Assembly: GCA_947243795.1 (NCBI GenBank)
Contig: OX365930.1
Span: 213,501-277,500, forward strand
Source of the DNA: Saccharomyces uvarum
Taxonomy: Eukaryota; Ascomycota; Saccharomycetes; Saccharomycetales; Saccharomycetaceae
Direction of reading: 5' to 3'
Length of the DNA: 64,000 nt
The first letter of the stretch is position 1; each line of letters begins with the position of its first letter. Shown here one piece after another: positions 16,076 through 25,621 of this stretch. A program made the position numbers and the translations under genes. The notes below the pieces were generated by a model, which saw nothing but the letters and a program-made list of their open reading frames with translations, had not been told where the DNA came from and did not search any database.

Positions 16076-19000
16076 TTACAATTCATCATGAAGATCGACG
16101 ACGTCTCCCACAATTTCTACTGCTTCAGTGACACTGTTGATTATATTTGAATCTGAGGTGCTATCCGCAGATTCTGAGGCAGGTGCTGTGATAGGGTGTG
16201 AAGAAACCGTTGAATCAGATAGGCTAGCAATTTCCGTGTCGAACGAAGAAACTACTCCATCAGGTAACGAAGTGCTACTGGTGACTTCTTCATAACTAGA
16301 AGTCTGTGTTTCCGTGGAGGGAATTTGAGAGGTCTGAATAATCGTTTGTTCGGTACCGGTACTTGTTGGGCTACTGGCCGTGCTAGAGGTTTCAGATAAA
16401 TTTTTTGAGGCCTGTATCTCTATCATAATTTCTTTTTGTACAAACCCTGATGCTGCGGCTGGAACATCATGCGCATTGCTTATGGATGATAACGCTGCCG
16501 TGGTCATGTGTGGTACAGTTTGTGATTCAACACTAAACTCTACTTTTGCAGATGAAAATTCGTCGATTTTAGATGGTTGTGCATTAAATGAATTAGTACT
16601 ACCATCGTTTAAACCTGCGGATGTTGGACTATATTCTTCAATGTTTGTAGATTCCGATGACGAAGATTGAACAGAATTTGTAGCAGACGATTGTATAATT
16701 TCGGTTATTACATCGGTGTTTCCGGACTGCGCAGTAGAAGTGGCGGTGTCCGTTTCCGAGGATGAACTACTTTTAGCCTCCTCAGTAACTGATGAAGAAA
16801 GCTCAGAGATGGGATAATTTTCAGAATGAGTCGAAACAGGGGTCAAAGAAATCGGTTCAGAAGCAAAAGAAGAAGTCGCAGGTGGAATTTTCGATGGCGA
16901 AAAGCTAGAAAGTATGGATGGTTCAGAAACTGGTTCTTGGTGAGGCGGTACAAAGCCCTCAGATGCTAAGATTGATGAAGCAATTTCAGTTGGGGTCAAA
17001 TTGGGCTTCACAGAAGCGACTTTCGATCCCACAGAAGCTAGGCCTGTAGGTGTTTCAATCATGCCCTCTAGTTCTGATGCAATGGGATCAATTTCAGTGA
17101 CTGGCCCGGAAACCATTGAGTTTGTAGGTGTCAATGACATTGATGAAGTAGTGCTAGTAAGTTTTTCAGATGCACTTTCAGAACTGGATGCCGGCATGTT
17201 TCTATATTCAATTTTTGTAATGACTTCAGTAATTATTTTTGTCTTGTAAATTTCTTTTGTGAATGCAGACTTTGAGTTGACTATAGACGAGGGTTTACTT
17301 GAAGCGTCGATTGGGTCCATGTGTGCAGTGGCCACAGTAGTTGTACCACTCGTGGACAATGTTGCTGCGGATGTTGATGTTGATGTTGATGTTGATGTTG
17401 ATGTTGATGTTGATGTTGATGTTGATGTTGATGTTGATGTTGATGTTGATGTTGATGTTGATGTTGATGTTGATGTTGATGTTGATGTTGATGTTGATGT
17501 TGATGTTGATGTTGATGGTGATGGTGATGTTGATGTTGATGTTGATGTTGATGGTGATGGTGATGTTGATGTTGGTGAAAATTCACTGCTTGTAGTTTCA
17601 GATTCGTTACCACTATTCGTTGTTCTTTGCTCTTCTGATTGTTGTTCCATTGAGGTCGAAGGGGTTTGCTCACTCAAAGAAAATGATGGATCGGGTGACT
17701 CTACGACTGGCCCCGAAGAAGATGGAGTGACCTCTACTTTTGGTGCGACAGATCTTGTTTCGACAATGGAAGAAGTTATTGAGTTGGTGACCTCAGGAGC
17801 GGATGAGAGCAAAGTTGATTTATTAGTAGCGCTTTCTTCAGAGGATTTAGAAGAGACCGGAAGTTCACTGGAAGTAACAAATTCAGAAGCTTCCGAAGAA
17901 GCGTGAGATGACGGAATGACCGATGTGCGAGCATCCACCGAACTTGACTGTAAGACAGATGATGGTGATATCCAAACAGAGCTTGGTTCGCCTTCTCTGT
18001 TTGCCGTCATAGCGCTGGTGTCAAATGAGGAGAGTTCGGTATCTATATTTCTTGTTAACTCAGTAACACTGACGATATCCGCATTTATGGTAATGTCCTT
18101 AGTACTGTCGTTAATGGTGAAATAAGAAGACGATCCCTCATGTGTGCGGTTATTCTCTTTAAATTTGGCTTTATATACATCTTGGGCATATGTGTAAAGA
18201 AGTCCGTGCACATTATATTTGTAGCCAAGCTGAACAGCACCGGCTAAAACCACTAATAATACAAAATTGATGAAAAATTTCCATATCTTGTGTAAGAAAG
18301 ATGATGAATTATTGGAAAGTTTCAACACATTGATTGTATTTCTCATAGAAGTGCTTGCCAAATACTTGGAATCTGGAGAGAAGGTGACCCTTGTTATGGT
18401 AGACTCATGCACTCTTGGTACTAGTTTAACAAGCTTTAGCTTCTCGATGTTGATAATGGCAATTGAATTGTCATTAGAAGACAGCCCAACAAATTTCTTA
18501 TTTGGGGAAACATCCATTGATGTTATCCCATTCAAGTCAAACATAAACGATGCAGTTTTCAAAATCTTAACGCCCTTGGAGCTTACGCCCAGCTTCAATA
18601 AGGAAACACCATCTGAATTGGATAATGACGCGGCAACCAATAGCGTGTTATCGTTGAGGAATCTAACATTAGAAAGAATGAGTGTTTCATCAAAATCAGT
18701 TTTCCTTGCCACAAATTTCCCATCCCTGACAGACGCTACTTCCAAAGAGTTGGAAGTGATATAAGACAACAGGATGCCGTTGGGAGCGAAGTGTAAATCG
18801 TTAACTTCCTTGCCCGTTTCAATTTCATAATTCTCAGTCAAGCTTCTGGGGTCAATGATCCTGATCACCGTGGGCACTTCGGAGGATGCAATCGCTGCCA
18901 CCGTGGCGCTTTGATTTATATAGATGAACTTAGTGAACACGGATGGGTCCGTGGTCCTGTTGAAATCAATACTGGCGACAAATTTCAAGTGTTCTTTTTC

Positions 19001-19315
19001 AAAAACAAATTTTCTCAAGTGGTGATTGACGTCCTCCATGGAAGACTCACCAATCAGTTCGTTACAGCCAATCAGGATCAGATTATTGTTACAGTCCAGT
19101 GAAGCTGGTGCATCATCAATCGAATCTAAAGTGATTTCACGAAATCTTCTAATGTGTTTCTTTTTCTGGAAATTTACCTTCAACGCGGTTATTTTGTTCT
19201 GAAACGAGGAATTGAACTGGCCACCACCACCGGCTACCAACAAAGTGTCTTCATTAATAAACTTAGCACCGTATATCGGGTATCCAACATTATAATCAGC
19301 AGAATCGCCACTCAT
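16076..19315 (-). CDS. SED4: ER membrane protein Sed4 (Sec12-like, Sar1 cycle)
   Basis: Sed4 is an integral ER protein, paralog of the Sar1 exchange factor Sec12, that binds Sec16 and tunes Sar1 during COPII vesicle formation. The 1079-residue product (S. cerevisiae about 1065) has a cytosolic Sec12-type beta-propeller (about 1-340), with the glycine-rich loop AGGGGQFNSS at 28-37. One membrane span follows at about 347-363 (FFINFVLLVVLAGAVQLGY). The luminal part is a very long Ser/Thr-rich segment, and the protein ends in the ER-retrieval signal HDEL. The luminal part contains a (TS)n tract encoded by a hexanucleotide array (about 17370-17573). Start is the ATG at 19313-19315. It converges with RAD18 and is divergent to ATG15. 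Confidence 0.97.
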   Translation of the reverse strand: MSGDSADYNVGYPIYGAKFINEDTLLVAGGGGQFNSSFQNKITALKVNFQKKKHIRRFREITLDSIDDAPASLDCNNNLILIGCNELIGESSMEDVNHHLRKFVFEKEHLKFVASIDFNRTTDPSVFTKFIYINQSATVAAIASSEVPTVIRIIDPRSLTENYEIETGKEVNDLHFAPNGILLSYITSNSLEVASVRDGKFVARKTDFDETLILSNVRFLNDNTLLVAASLSNSDGVSLLKLGVSSKGVKILKTASFMFDLNGITSMDVSPNKKFVGLSSNDNSIAIINIEKLKLVKLVPRVHESTITRVTFSPDSKYLASTSMRNTINVLKLSNNSSSFLHKIWKFFINFVLLVVLAGAVQLGYKYNVHGLLYTYAQDVYKAKFKENNRTHEGSSSYFTINDSTKDITINADIVSVTELTRNIDTELSSFDTSAMTANREGEPSSVWISPSSVLQSSSVDARTSVIPSSHASSEASEFVTSSELPVSSKSSEESATNKSTLLSSAPEVTNSITSSIVETRSVAPKVEVTPSSSGPVVESPDPSFSLSEQTPSTSMEQQSEEQRTTNSGNESETTSSEFSPTSTSPSPSTSTSTSTSPSPSTSTSTSTSTSTSTSTSTSTSTSTSTSTSTSTSTSTSTSTSTSTSTSTSAATLSTSGTTTVATAHMDPIDASSKPSSIVNSKSAFTKEIYKTKIITEVITKIEYRNMPASSSESASEKLTSTTSSMSLTPTNSMVSGPVTEIDPIASELEGMIETPTGLASVGSKVASVKPNLTPTEIASSILASEGFVPPHQEPVSEPSILSSFSPSKIPPATSSFASEPISLTPVSTHSENYPISELSSSVTEEAKSSSSSETDTATSTAQSGNTDVITEIIQSSATNSVQSSSSESTNIEEYSPTSAGLNDGSTNSFNAQPSKIDEFSSAKVEFSVESQTVPHMTTAALSSISNAHDVPAAASGFVQKEIMIEIQASKNLSETSSTASSPTSTGTEQTIIQTSQIPSTETQTSSYEEVTSSTSLPDGVVSSFDTEIASLSDSTVSSHPITAPASESADSTSDSNIINSVTEAVEIVGDVVDLHDEL
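17370..17573. repeat. (GATGTT)n hexanucleotide array inside SED4
   Basis: About 34 copies of GATGTT (ACATCA on the coding strand), with a few GATGGT variants near the right end. On the SED4 strand it reads alternating Thr-Ser, with Pro-Ser at the variants. The variants (17517-17525 and 17553-17562) are at the N-terminal side of the encoded tract. The array is open in every frame, which produces long spurious ORFs on both strands. Confidence 0.95.
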
Positions 19316-20221
19316 TATTATACCAGTTCTTCAAAGTGTAGGGGGAGAAAGGGGAGAAAAAAGAGGCTCACACGAAGTAGAATGCGCGATGTGTTGCTAA
19401 CGAATAAGCTCCGTCCGGTTCCAGCAGCTAGGTATGTGGCTAATTGAAATGTTAATAGTCATATACACTCTGTATTTCTCAAAATCTCAATGGAATTTGC
19501 TGAATAGAAAAAAAGGAACACAGGGTTTATAGATAAATAACATAGGGTACGTATAATAAAATAGGGTTTCAACAGGGCTTGTTCTAAATTAAAATCAGGG
19601 CTGTTATTAATCACCTTCTACGATAATGGCGGTGTTTCGTATAGAGCCATGGTATGGTAGTTTAAATACGCAGAAGCTAAGCCATGTAATGACATATTCT
19701 TGAAAGCTGTGCAGTAGCGGAAACGCTTCTCAGCAGCTTTAGGCTTGGCGAAGTCTGTCTCAGATCCTTTCTTTTCTATATTTTAGCTTTCTGTTTAATT
19801 GTCTTCAAACACAACCAAAATATAAAAAAAAACTTTTCAAAGTACAATACAAACAGGTAGGGATGTGGTACAGCTTGATCCAGTGTGTGTCCACGTACCA
19901 TTGCTTTATGATCGAAACGGTCGTGTTTTGAAGAAGTAAGGCGTGATCTGCAACTTTTTAGCATGCTTATTGTTACCCGCACGGAAATTCAACAGTACGT
20001 AATAAGAACATGTATATTTAGATAGATAGAGGGGAATACTTTATCATGCGAAGAGCTCCACTCAAGCTTTCACTTTTTTAAGATATCTAGTGCATCTGAA
20101 TCAGTATCTGAAGTTCGAACAAATATACAAGACGGCGTTGCTGCTTACAAACCGTTTATTGTAGCAATCAAGGACTCATAAGGGTACATCATCTAGGGAA
20201 ACAAGGAAAATATAATATTAA
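19316..20221. other. SED4-ATG15 divergent intergenic region
   Basis: This 906-base gap separates two divergent starts. It is long for yeast and holds both promoters. Possible elements are an AGGGG stress-type motif at about 20031 and a loose series of AGGG cores (19522, 19544, 19563, 19574, 19597) that I cannot assign. No tRNA, LTR or credible coding frame was found. Confidence 0.5.
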
Positions 20222-21781
20222 ATGCTGAGTAAACGCTCCTCGCACAAGAGGCCCAGATTTTTTCTGCATCCAGGATACGTGCTAACGGTCGTGATACTCT
20301 GCTTTGCCGCTTACTGTGTGGTTGTACCGGGGACTCTGCCGCCTAGCAAGAGATCATCTAAGGGGATCCTGGATCAAAAGTCCAAGAGCACATTCAAACT
20401 AAAGTCCATTTACAGACATGGTGTCGGAGTCAATCACCGCTGGCACCAGAGACTAGAGATGACCCCGGAACTCATCTCCAAGGCTGGAACACTGTACCAG
20501 GAAACTGCAGTTCAAATGCAAGGTGACGAGGGTTCAGAGCCCTTGTGGACTAATAATGCCGAGTATGCTACTTCCAACCCATTTGACGTTGAGTTTGCCC
20601 TGGGAAAGGTGCCGCTGACGCTAAAGCGCATGAAGCAGAGGGATCCCGATTATATGGAAGCGTATATATCTGGAGAGACATACATGTCGGAAGCCGAGGC
20701 ACACGCTATGTGGATAGACGACGACGTTGTGGCTCCCAACATTACTGATAGAGATACGGTGATTTCATTGGCGTTGATGTCGTCTAACGCGTATGTGAGA
20801 ATACCACAAACAGGGGACTGGCGCAACGTGACACAGCCGTGGAACGAAACAGAGCCGGAAGATTTTGGCTGGGATGGTGATGGCATCCGTGGCCATGTTT
20901 TCTACAACGAAGTGGAAAACATCGTAGTGCTCTCAATAAAGGGGACCAGTGCGCAAGGTTTACCGGGGTCTGGCGAAGACGAAACCACGGGCAACGACAA
21001 GGTCAACGACAACCTGCTGTTTTCATGTTGTTGTGCAAGAGTGAGCTACCTGTGGACCACCGTGTGCGACTGCTACGTGAAATCGTACACATGTGATGAG
21101 TCGTGCCTAGAAAAGGAGCTCATGCGCAAGGATAGATTCTACTCTACGATGATCGACATATACAAGGGCGTTCTGGAAGAATATCCGGACGCCGCCATCT
21201 GGGTCACGGGCCACTCGCTGGGTGGTGCATTGGCCAGTCTACTAGGCCGCACGTTTGGACTACCGGCCGTCGCCTTCGAGTCTCCGGGCGAGCTGCTAGC
21301 TTCCAAGAGGCTGCATTTGCCATTCCCACCAGGACTACCCTCATACATGGAGGGCATATGGCACTTCGGTCACAACGCAGACCCAATCTTCATGGGCACA
21401 TGCAACGGAGCCAGTTCCAGCTGCTCGCTGGCGGGATACGCCATGGAAACCGCGTGCCACACGGGTAGGGTCTGCATCTACGATGTGGTCAACGACAAGG
21501 GCTGGCGTGTCAACATGTTCAACCATAGAATCCACAAGGTCATTGACGAAGTCTTGCTTGGCTACGACCAAGCGGCCAAGTGTGTGGAGCCGGAGCCGTG
21601 CGTTGACTGCTACAACTGGGACTTCATCCCCAGTAGAGACAGGAAGTCCTCGTCAAGGCTCGTCACTAAAACTAGGAGCTCTGCCAAACCCACCGCAACC
21701 ACTCGCACCACTACCACCACCTCTTCATCCACCTGTGTCGGCCGTAACTGGCTTGGCTTTTGCACCAAATACGACTTGTAA
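20222..21781 (+). CDS. ATG15: Vacuolar phospholipase Atg15
   Basis: Atg15 is the vacuolar lipase that breaks down the membranes of autophagic and multivesicular-body vesicles after their delivery to the vacuole lumen. The 519-residue protein (S. cerevisiae 520) is a type II membrane protein. It has a short basic cytosolic head, a signal-anchor at about 15-36 and a luminal lipase domain. The nucleophile elbow GHSLGG at 330-335 places the catalytic serine at S332. N-glycosylation sequons occur at N173, N202 and N208. A cysteine-rich insert (CCCARVSYLWTTVCDCYVKS, near 269-288) is typical of the family. The C-terminal tail is Ser/Thr-rich and ends TCVGRNWLGFCTKYDL. Start is the ATG at 20222. The N-terminal 130 residues are much more divergent than the lipase core. 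Confidence 0.97.
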   Translation: MLSKRSSHKRPRFFLHPGYVLTVVILCFAAYCVVVPGTLPPSKRSSKGILDQKSKSTFKLKSIYRHGVGVNHRWHQRLEMTPELISKAGTLYQETAVQMQGDEGSEPLWTNNAEYATSNPFDVEFALGKVPLTLKRMKQRDPDYMEAYISGETYMSEAEAHAMWIDDDVVAPNITDRDTVISLALMSSNAYVRIPQTGDWRNVTQPWNETEPEDFGWDGDGIRGHVFYNEVENIVVLSIKGTSAQGLPGSGEDETTGNDKVNDNLLFSCCCARVSYLWTTVCDCYVKSYTCDESCLEKELMRKDRFYSTMIDIYKGVLEEYPDAAIWVTGHSLGGALASLLGRTFGLPAVAFESPGELLASKRLHLPFPPGLPSYMEGIWHFGHNADPIFMGTCNGASSSCSLAGYAMETACHTGRVCIYDVVNDKGWRVNMFNHRIHKVIDEVLLGYDQAAKCVEPEPCVDCYNWDFIPSRDRKSSSRLVTKTRSSAKPTATTRTTTTTSSSTCVGRNWLGFCTKYDL

Positions 21782-22058
21782 GACCCACACACGCCTACGG
21801 TACGTGGCCTCCGTTTTCCAGGGCTTGTGCGGCCCTTTTTTTTTTGCTGTTTGATAGTGCATTATTTTGAAAATTCAAAGGTTCAGTTAAACGACACAGG
21901 GAAGCTATATTAATGCAAGCTTGGAGTGGAGGGTTTTGGTTTGCCAAGAAGATTTGGTCGTGGATTGCCTTATTTAACTACTATTTAAAATAGGCACGCA
22001 TACACGTAAACAGGAGACCGAAAAAGCAAACAACCTTCAGATAAGATTGAAATTTAAC

Positions 22059-23015
22059 ATGTGGTTGAAGTCATTGGTATTATGCTTGTGTTCGCTGGTG
22101 ATTTACCAGACGCATGCTGCGCCTTCATCAGAAAAGCAATTCACCTCCAAAGACGTGGATTTGCAGAAGATTTATGAGCCCAGCCCTCCCGTTTCGCACC
22201 GAGGGACACTCACTATCGAGTACCTCGATCCCGTGTCAAACACGCTCAAACAGGCGGACTTGATGCTGGAATTGTACGGTACCGTGGCGCCTAAGACCGT
22301 GAACAACTTTGTTTTGCTGGGCCGTGGTGTAAAGGCTGTTGTCGAGGGACAGGACCCCAAAGACATCAAAACTTATTCGTACCGTAACAGCAAAATCACC
22401 AAGGTTTACCCCAACAAATTTATACAGGGTGGTATAGTTGCCCCCGAAGTAGGACCCTTCACTGTCTACGGCCAAAAGTTTGACGACGAAAATTTCTTTT
22501 TGAAACATGATAGACCCGGCAGACTGGCCATGGCTTACTTCGGCCCTGATTCTAACACTTCGGAATTCATCATCACCACTAAATCGGATGGCAATGAGGA
22601 CCTGGACGGTAAAAGTGTTGTGTTCGGCCAAATAACCTCTGGCTTAGATGAACTAATGGACATTGTCCAGTACACAGAAACGAACGAATATGGGAAGCCC
22701 GCTCACGAAATGAAGTTTTTGTATTTCGTCTTCGATATGCTGAAGATCAGTAATATCGAAGAGCTACACACTGACTACACCAAGAAAGTCAAGTCATTTA
22801 GAGAGGGCGATTCCTCTCTTGGCATCACTTTAAAGGATATCTTTCAGAAAGAGGAGAGCCGTACCACCACTACCGCTGTTACCGGTATGAAGTACTACAA
22901 TCCAAATCATCCATTCGCCCAAATATCGCTGGGTTTAGTGGTTCTTGGCGGATGTTTAGCTGCGTACAGGCGCATGAACAAAAAGTCTCGCACTGTGTCA
23001 TTAAGGCGCGAATAA
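22059..23015 (+). CDS. CPR4: Cyclophilin-type peptidyl-prolyl isomerase Cpr4
   Basis: Cpr4 (Scc3) is a secretory-pathway cyclophilin found on the vacuolar or ER membrane; its client is unknown. The product is 318 residues, the S. cerevisiae length. Residues 1-20 form a signal peptide (WLKSLVLCLCSLVIYQTHA). The cyclophilin domain runs from about 45 to 230, with GTVAPKTVNNF, GRLAMAYFGPDSNTSEFIIT and VVFGQITSGLDELM. Family positions for strong isomerase activity are only partly kept, so catalysis may be weak. A single hydrophobic segment near the C-terminus (ISLGLVVLGGCLAAY, about 289-303) followed by basic residues makes it a type I membrane protein. I start at the ATG 22059; upstream in-frame codons begin with TTG. 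Confidence 0.96.
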   Translation: MWLKSLVLCLCSLVIYQTHAAPSSEKQFTSKDVDLQKIYEPSPPVSHRGTLTIEYLDPVSNTLKQADLMLELYGTVAPKTVNNFVLLGRGVKAVVEGQDPKDIKTYSYRNSKITKVYPNKFIQGGIVAPEVGPFTVYGQKFDDENFFLKHDRPGRLAMAYFGPDSNTSEFIITTKSDGNEDLDGKSVVFGQITSGLDELMDIVQYTETNEYGKPAHEMKFLYFVFDMLKISNIEELHTDYTKKVKSFREGDSSLGITLKDIFQKEESRTTTTAVTGMKYYNPNHPFAQISLGLVVLGGCLAAYRRMNKKSRTVSLRRE

Positions 23016-23105
23016 CTGAATCTCTTTCGATTGACTTAGCTTCTCCGTAACTATGATTTGTACTTAACTATATACATGACAACATCTTTTATACATCAGC
23101 AACAA

Positions 23106-23546
23106 CTAAAATTTCTTTGTTAATACTCTTTTAACTGCTTCTACAGCATTGCCCTTAATTATGATTTTTTTTGATTGCATCACCACAGACCAGGACTCCT
23201 TGGGTATAAGGGGCAATTGCTCCTGCAAGTCATTTCTCAATTGAATTATATCTCCTTGGATTTTTCTGATCTCGGTGATAGTCTTGTTCCCACCATTTTT
23301 ATAAGCGGAATACACTGGTAAGTTCCCCGTACTGCTTCTTTCGACATGGTAAGTCTTTTGGCCAAAATTGCCTCCCCCTATGAGCTCACCTATTTTCACG
23401 TCTTCTAACCTTGGGAAAACTGGAGCCTCGGCCGCTTGCTCTGCGTTAGTGGATGCACATCTTGTTATTTGGAATATGGAGGCAGTAGCAGTTCCTGGCA
23501 AAAACCCCGCTTTAACACAACTTTTAATAGCACACGTTCTGATCAT
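23106..23546 (-). CDS. IMG2: Mitochondrial large-subunit ribosomal protein Img2 (mL49)
   Basis: Img2 is the yeast mL49 protein of the mitochondrial 54S ribosomal subunit; its loss destabilises mitochondrial DNA. The 146-residue product equals the S. cerevisiae length. The N-terminus [20 protein letters not shown] is basic with hydroxylated residues and no acids, as in a matrix-targeting presequence. The mL49 fold follows, with [20 protein letters not shown] near 63-82 and a C-terminal [19 protein letters not shown]. Start is the ATG at 23544-23546. It converges with CPR4, with 90 bases between the stops, and lies downstream of RSA4 on the same strand. Confidence 0.96.
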   Translation of the reverse strand: MIRTCAIKSCVKAGFLPGTATASIFQITRCASTNAEQAAEAPVFPRLEDVKIGELIGGGNFGQKTYHVERSSTGNLPVYSAYKNGGNKTITEIRKIQGDIIQLRNDLQEQLPLIPKESWSVVMQSKKIIIKGNAVEAVKRVLTKKF

Positions 23547-23554
23547 GGTTTATT

Positions 23555-23575
23555 CACACACACACACACACACAC
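23555..23575. repeat. (CA)n microsatellite upstream of IMG2
   Basis: About ten CA units lie just 5' of the IMG2 start codon, in its likely leader (GT repeats on the coding strand). Confidence 0.9.
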
Positions 23576-23801
23576 GCAGTCGAAATAACTCGCTTTGTGA
23601 AGACTCTCTCTTTTGGGAAGATTTCCTCTCTTGCTAAGCTTTATCAGCTTTATTGCTTATATTCCAAATCATCTGCCAGATCCTTCGTACACGATGACGA
23701 AAATACCAAAAATCCACAGCTTCTACTTTAGTATTTAAAAATGCAATTCTATATCACAGTTATATATAATTATGTATATGTTGATCGTATTTGTATATAG
23801 C

Positions 23802-25349
23802 TCAATGTGTCCATAATCTTACCATCTTGTCTCTCCCACCGCTACACACTCTTTTACCATCAACACTCCAATCAACGGTATAAACTTCGTCCTGGTGACC
23901 TGGAAGGTCAACCGAAAGCTTTCTAGTTCTCACATCCCATACTTTCAAAGTAGTATCCTTGGAACATGACACCAATAGTCGGCAATCTGAGGACCATGCG
24001 ACCTGGTAGACACTGGCTACGTGCCCTCTGAACGTGGAGATGAATTTACCATCTCTACCATCCCATAGCTTGATAGAATTATCAAAGGATGCTGAGACAA
24101 TATACCTGCCATCAGGACTGAATGCAACGTGGTTAACTAGTTTTTGGTGTCCAGTCATTCTTGCTATAGGTTTGGTAGATTTTAGTGGGTTCCATAAAAA
24201 TATGGTGAAATCATCACTTGCAGTGACCATCATTTCTTCCGAGTTCCCATTTTTCTTACAGATCTTTTCATAGTTCGCTAGAGCCTTCTTTTGTGCATCT
24301 TCTGGCGAGGTGGGTTTCTCACCTGTATGATCAAAGGCACCCACACGTAGGGCGTAATCTGTAGATAGCGATAAGTGGTTAACCCAATGTGCATGAGATT
24401 TCAAGATGTTGATACATCTGCCCTGGGAATTCATGTCCCATACACGTACAGTTCTGTCATGAGATCCACTATACAACAGACCTTGACCACCCCATTTGAC
24501 ACAAGACACCGAATTCGTATGACCACTCATTGTATACTGACAAACTCTACTCACTGTGTCCCAAATCTTAATGGTACCGTCTTTAGAAGATGAAGCCAAT
24601 CTCGGTTTGGATCCTGGTTTCACGAGATGTATAGGCTCCCAACTTAAGGATGTGATCCACTTGGAGTGACCTCTGAGAGCATCACCTTGACACTCTCCAG
24701 TTTTTGGGTCCCATAACCTTATGGTATTATCCATGGAACCTGTAGCGATCACTTCGCCATCGGGAGACCATGCAACACAAAGAACCCAATTGAAGTGTCC
24801 CTTTAGAGTATGCATTGGGGTCTGAGTGTCACAATCCCAAATTCTTGCAGTGTTGTCACCTGCACCAGTTACCATTCTGGAACTGGTATGTGGTGCGAAA
24901 GCAGAACACAGAATCGTAGAACCATGGCCCGCAATGGCTGATGAACTTCTAGTCACTGGCTTTACTTTGAAAACTGCCCTTGGGGTATACAACAGTGTGA
25001 TCTGATCTTCTGTACTGTTATAGCCTGGTTTTATCAATGAAGAGTATAGATTATCCGTTATGTCAATGGTCTTCACAGGATCACTGGCCTTCTTACCTTG
25101 GATGGTACAACTGAATGTATATGGCACTGGGTCATCTGGGGTACCGTTCAACTGGTTCAACAGTTCCTCTAATTGCTTCTCAGAGATAGCACCAGGAACT
25201 CTCAAGGAACCACCTACGGTGTCACCAGTATCTAAAGCTTGGAACTTGATCGAAACATTGGGCAAATCCGTGGGGATAATAGCCACCTCTCTGGGTTGTT
25301 GGGCTTCTTTCTTTTGTTTTTTAGAAGGCGGAGGGATCAAAGTAGACAT
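23802..25349 (-). CDS. RSA4: 60S ribosome assembly factor Rsa4 (WD40, NLE domain)
   Basis: Rsa4 is an essential nucleolar factor on pre-60S particles and a substrate of the AAA ATPase Rea1/Mdn1, whose pulling drives late nucleoplasmic maturation. The 515-residue product matches the S. cerevisiae length. Residues 1-128 hold a basic start and the NLE/ubiquitin-like domain. E114 (in NSTEDQITLL), the residue that contacts the Rea1 MIDAS ion, is conserved. Eight WD repeats then form one propeller (145-515), with repeat ends such as RIWDC, RLWDP, KIWDT, RVWDM, FLWNP, KLWDG, KVWDV and a terminal RLWTH. I start at the ATG 25347-25349; the frame upstream begins with TTG. A PAC/RRPE pair and a Reb1 site lie 90-145 bases upstream. 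Confidence 0.98.
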   Translation of the reverse strand: MSTLIPPPSKKQKKEAQQPREVAIIPTDLPNVSIKFQALDTGDTVGGSLRVPGAISEKQLEELLNQLNGTPDDPVPYTFSCTIQGKKASDPVKTIDITDNLYSSLIKPGYNSTEDQITLLYTPRAVFKVKPVTRSSSAIAGHGSTILCSAFAPHTSSRMVTGAGDNTARIWDCDTQTPMHTLKGHFNWVLCVAWSPDGEVIATGSMDNTIRLWDPKTGECQGDALRGHSKWITSLSWEPIHLVKPGSKPRLASSSKDGTIKIWDTVSRVCQYTMSGHTNSVSCVKWGGQGLLYSGSHDRTVRVWDMNSQGRCINILKSHAHWVNHLSLSTDYALRVGAFDHTGEKPTSPEDAQKKALANYEKICKKNGNSEEMMVTASDDFTIFLWNPLKSTKPIARMTGHQKLVNHVAFSPDGRYIVSASFDNSIKLWDGRDGKFISTFRGHVASVYQVAWSSDCRLLVSCSKDTTLKVWDVRTRKLSVDLPGHQDEVYTVDWSVDGKRVCSGGRDKMVRLWTH

Positions 25350-25436
25350 CAGGATTTGTTTTAGTGTGCTTCTACTGAGATTGCCGATAATCAATTTTAC
25401 TATGAAATATCTATTATTTTAAAGATACTCTTTTCG

Positions 25437-25493
25437 AGCTCATCGCATAATTATTTTTTTTCACTTTAAAATTTTTCACTATTGCTCGGGTAA
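25437..25493 (-). promoter_or_regulatory. RSA4 promoter: PAC, RRPE and Reb1 sites
   Basis: On the RSA4 strand the order is TTACCCG (Reb1 consensus, 25487-25493), TGAAAAATTTT (RRPE, 25468-25478) and GCGATGAGCT (PAC, 25437-25446), all exact. The PAC box is about 90 bases before the ATG. RRPE-PAC spacing is 21 bases. The combination is typical of ribosome-biogenesis promoters, with Reb1 clearing nucleosomes. Confidence 0.9.
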
Positions 25494-25537
25494 CGGCTCC
25501 CGAATGAAGCTTTGCCGTCTGTCATATTAAAAGACGT

Positions 25538-25590
25538 TACATTACATTAAATTACATAAATTACATAAATTACATAAAATATATTAAATC
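25538..25590. repeat. TTACATAAA-type 9-bp tandem repeat after SSK22
   Basis: Four to five imperfect copies of a nine-base unit (ATTACATAA) lie between the SSK22 stop and the RSA4 promoter, about 30-80 bases past the SSK22 stop. Its TATATA-like composition suggests a role in SSK22 3'-end formation, but that is only a guess. Confidence 0.6.
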
Positions 25591-25621
25591 ATTTCCAATT
25601 ACATTAGATGATACGACCCCT

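Noticed and set aside
17259-17906. 215-codon plus-strand frame antisense to SED4 with a long Asp-Val run
   Set aside because: It exists because the hexanucleotide array has no stop in any frame; flanks match no known protein and SED4 on the other strand is clear.
19520-19600. Series of AGGG cores upstream of SED4
   Set aside because: Spacing is irregular and the flanks do not match Tbf1, Rap1 or Msn2/4 sites well enough to call.
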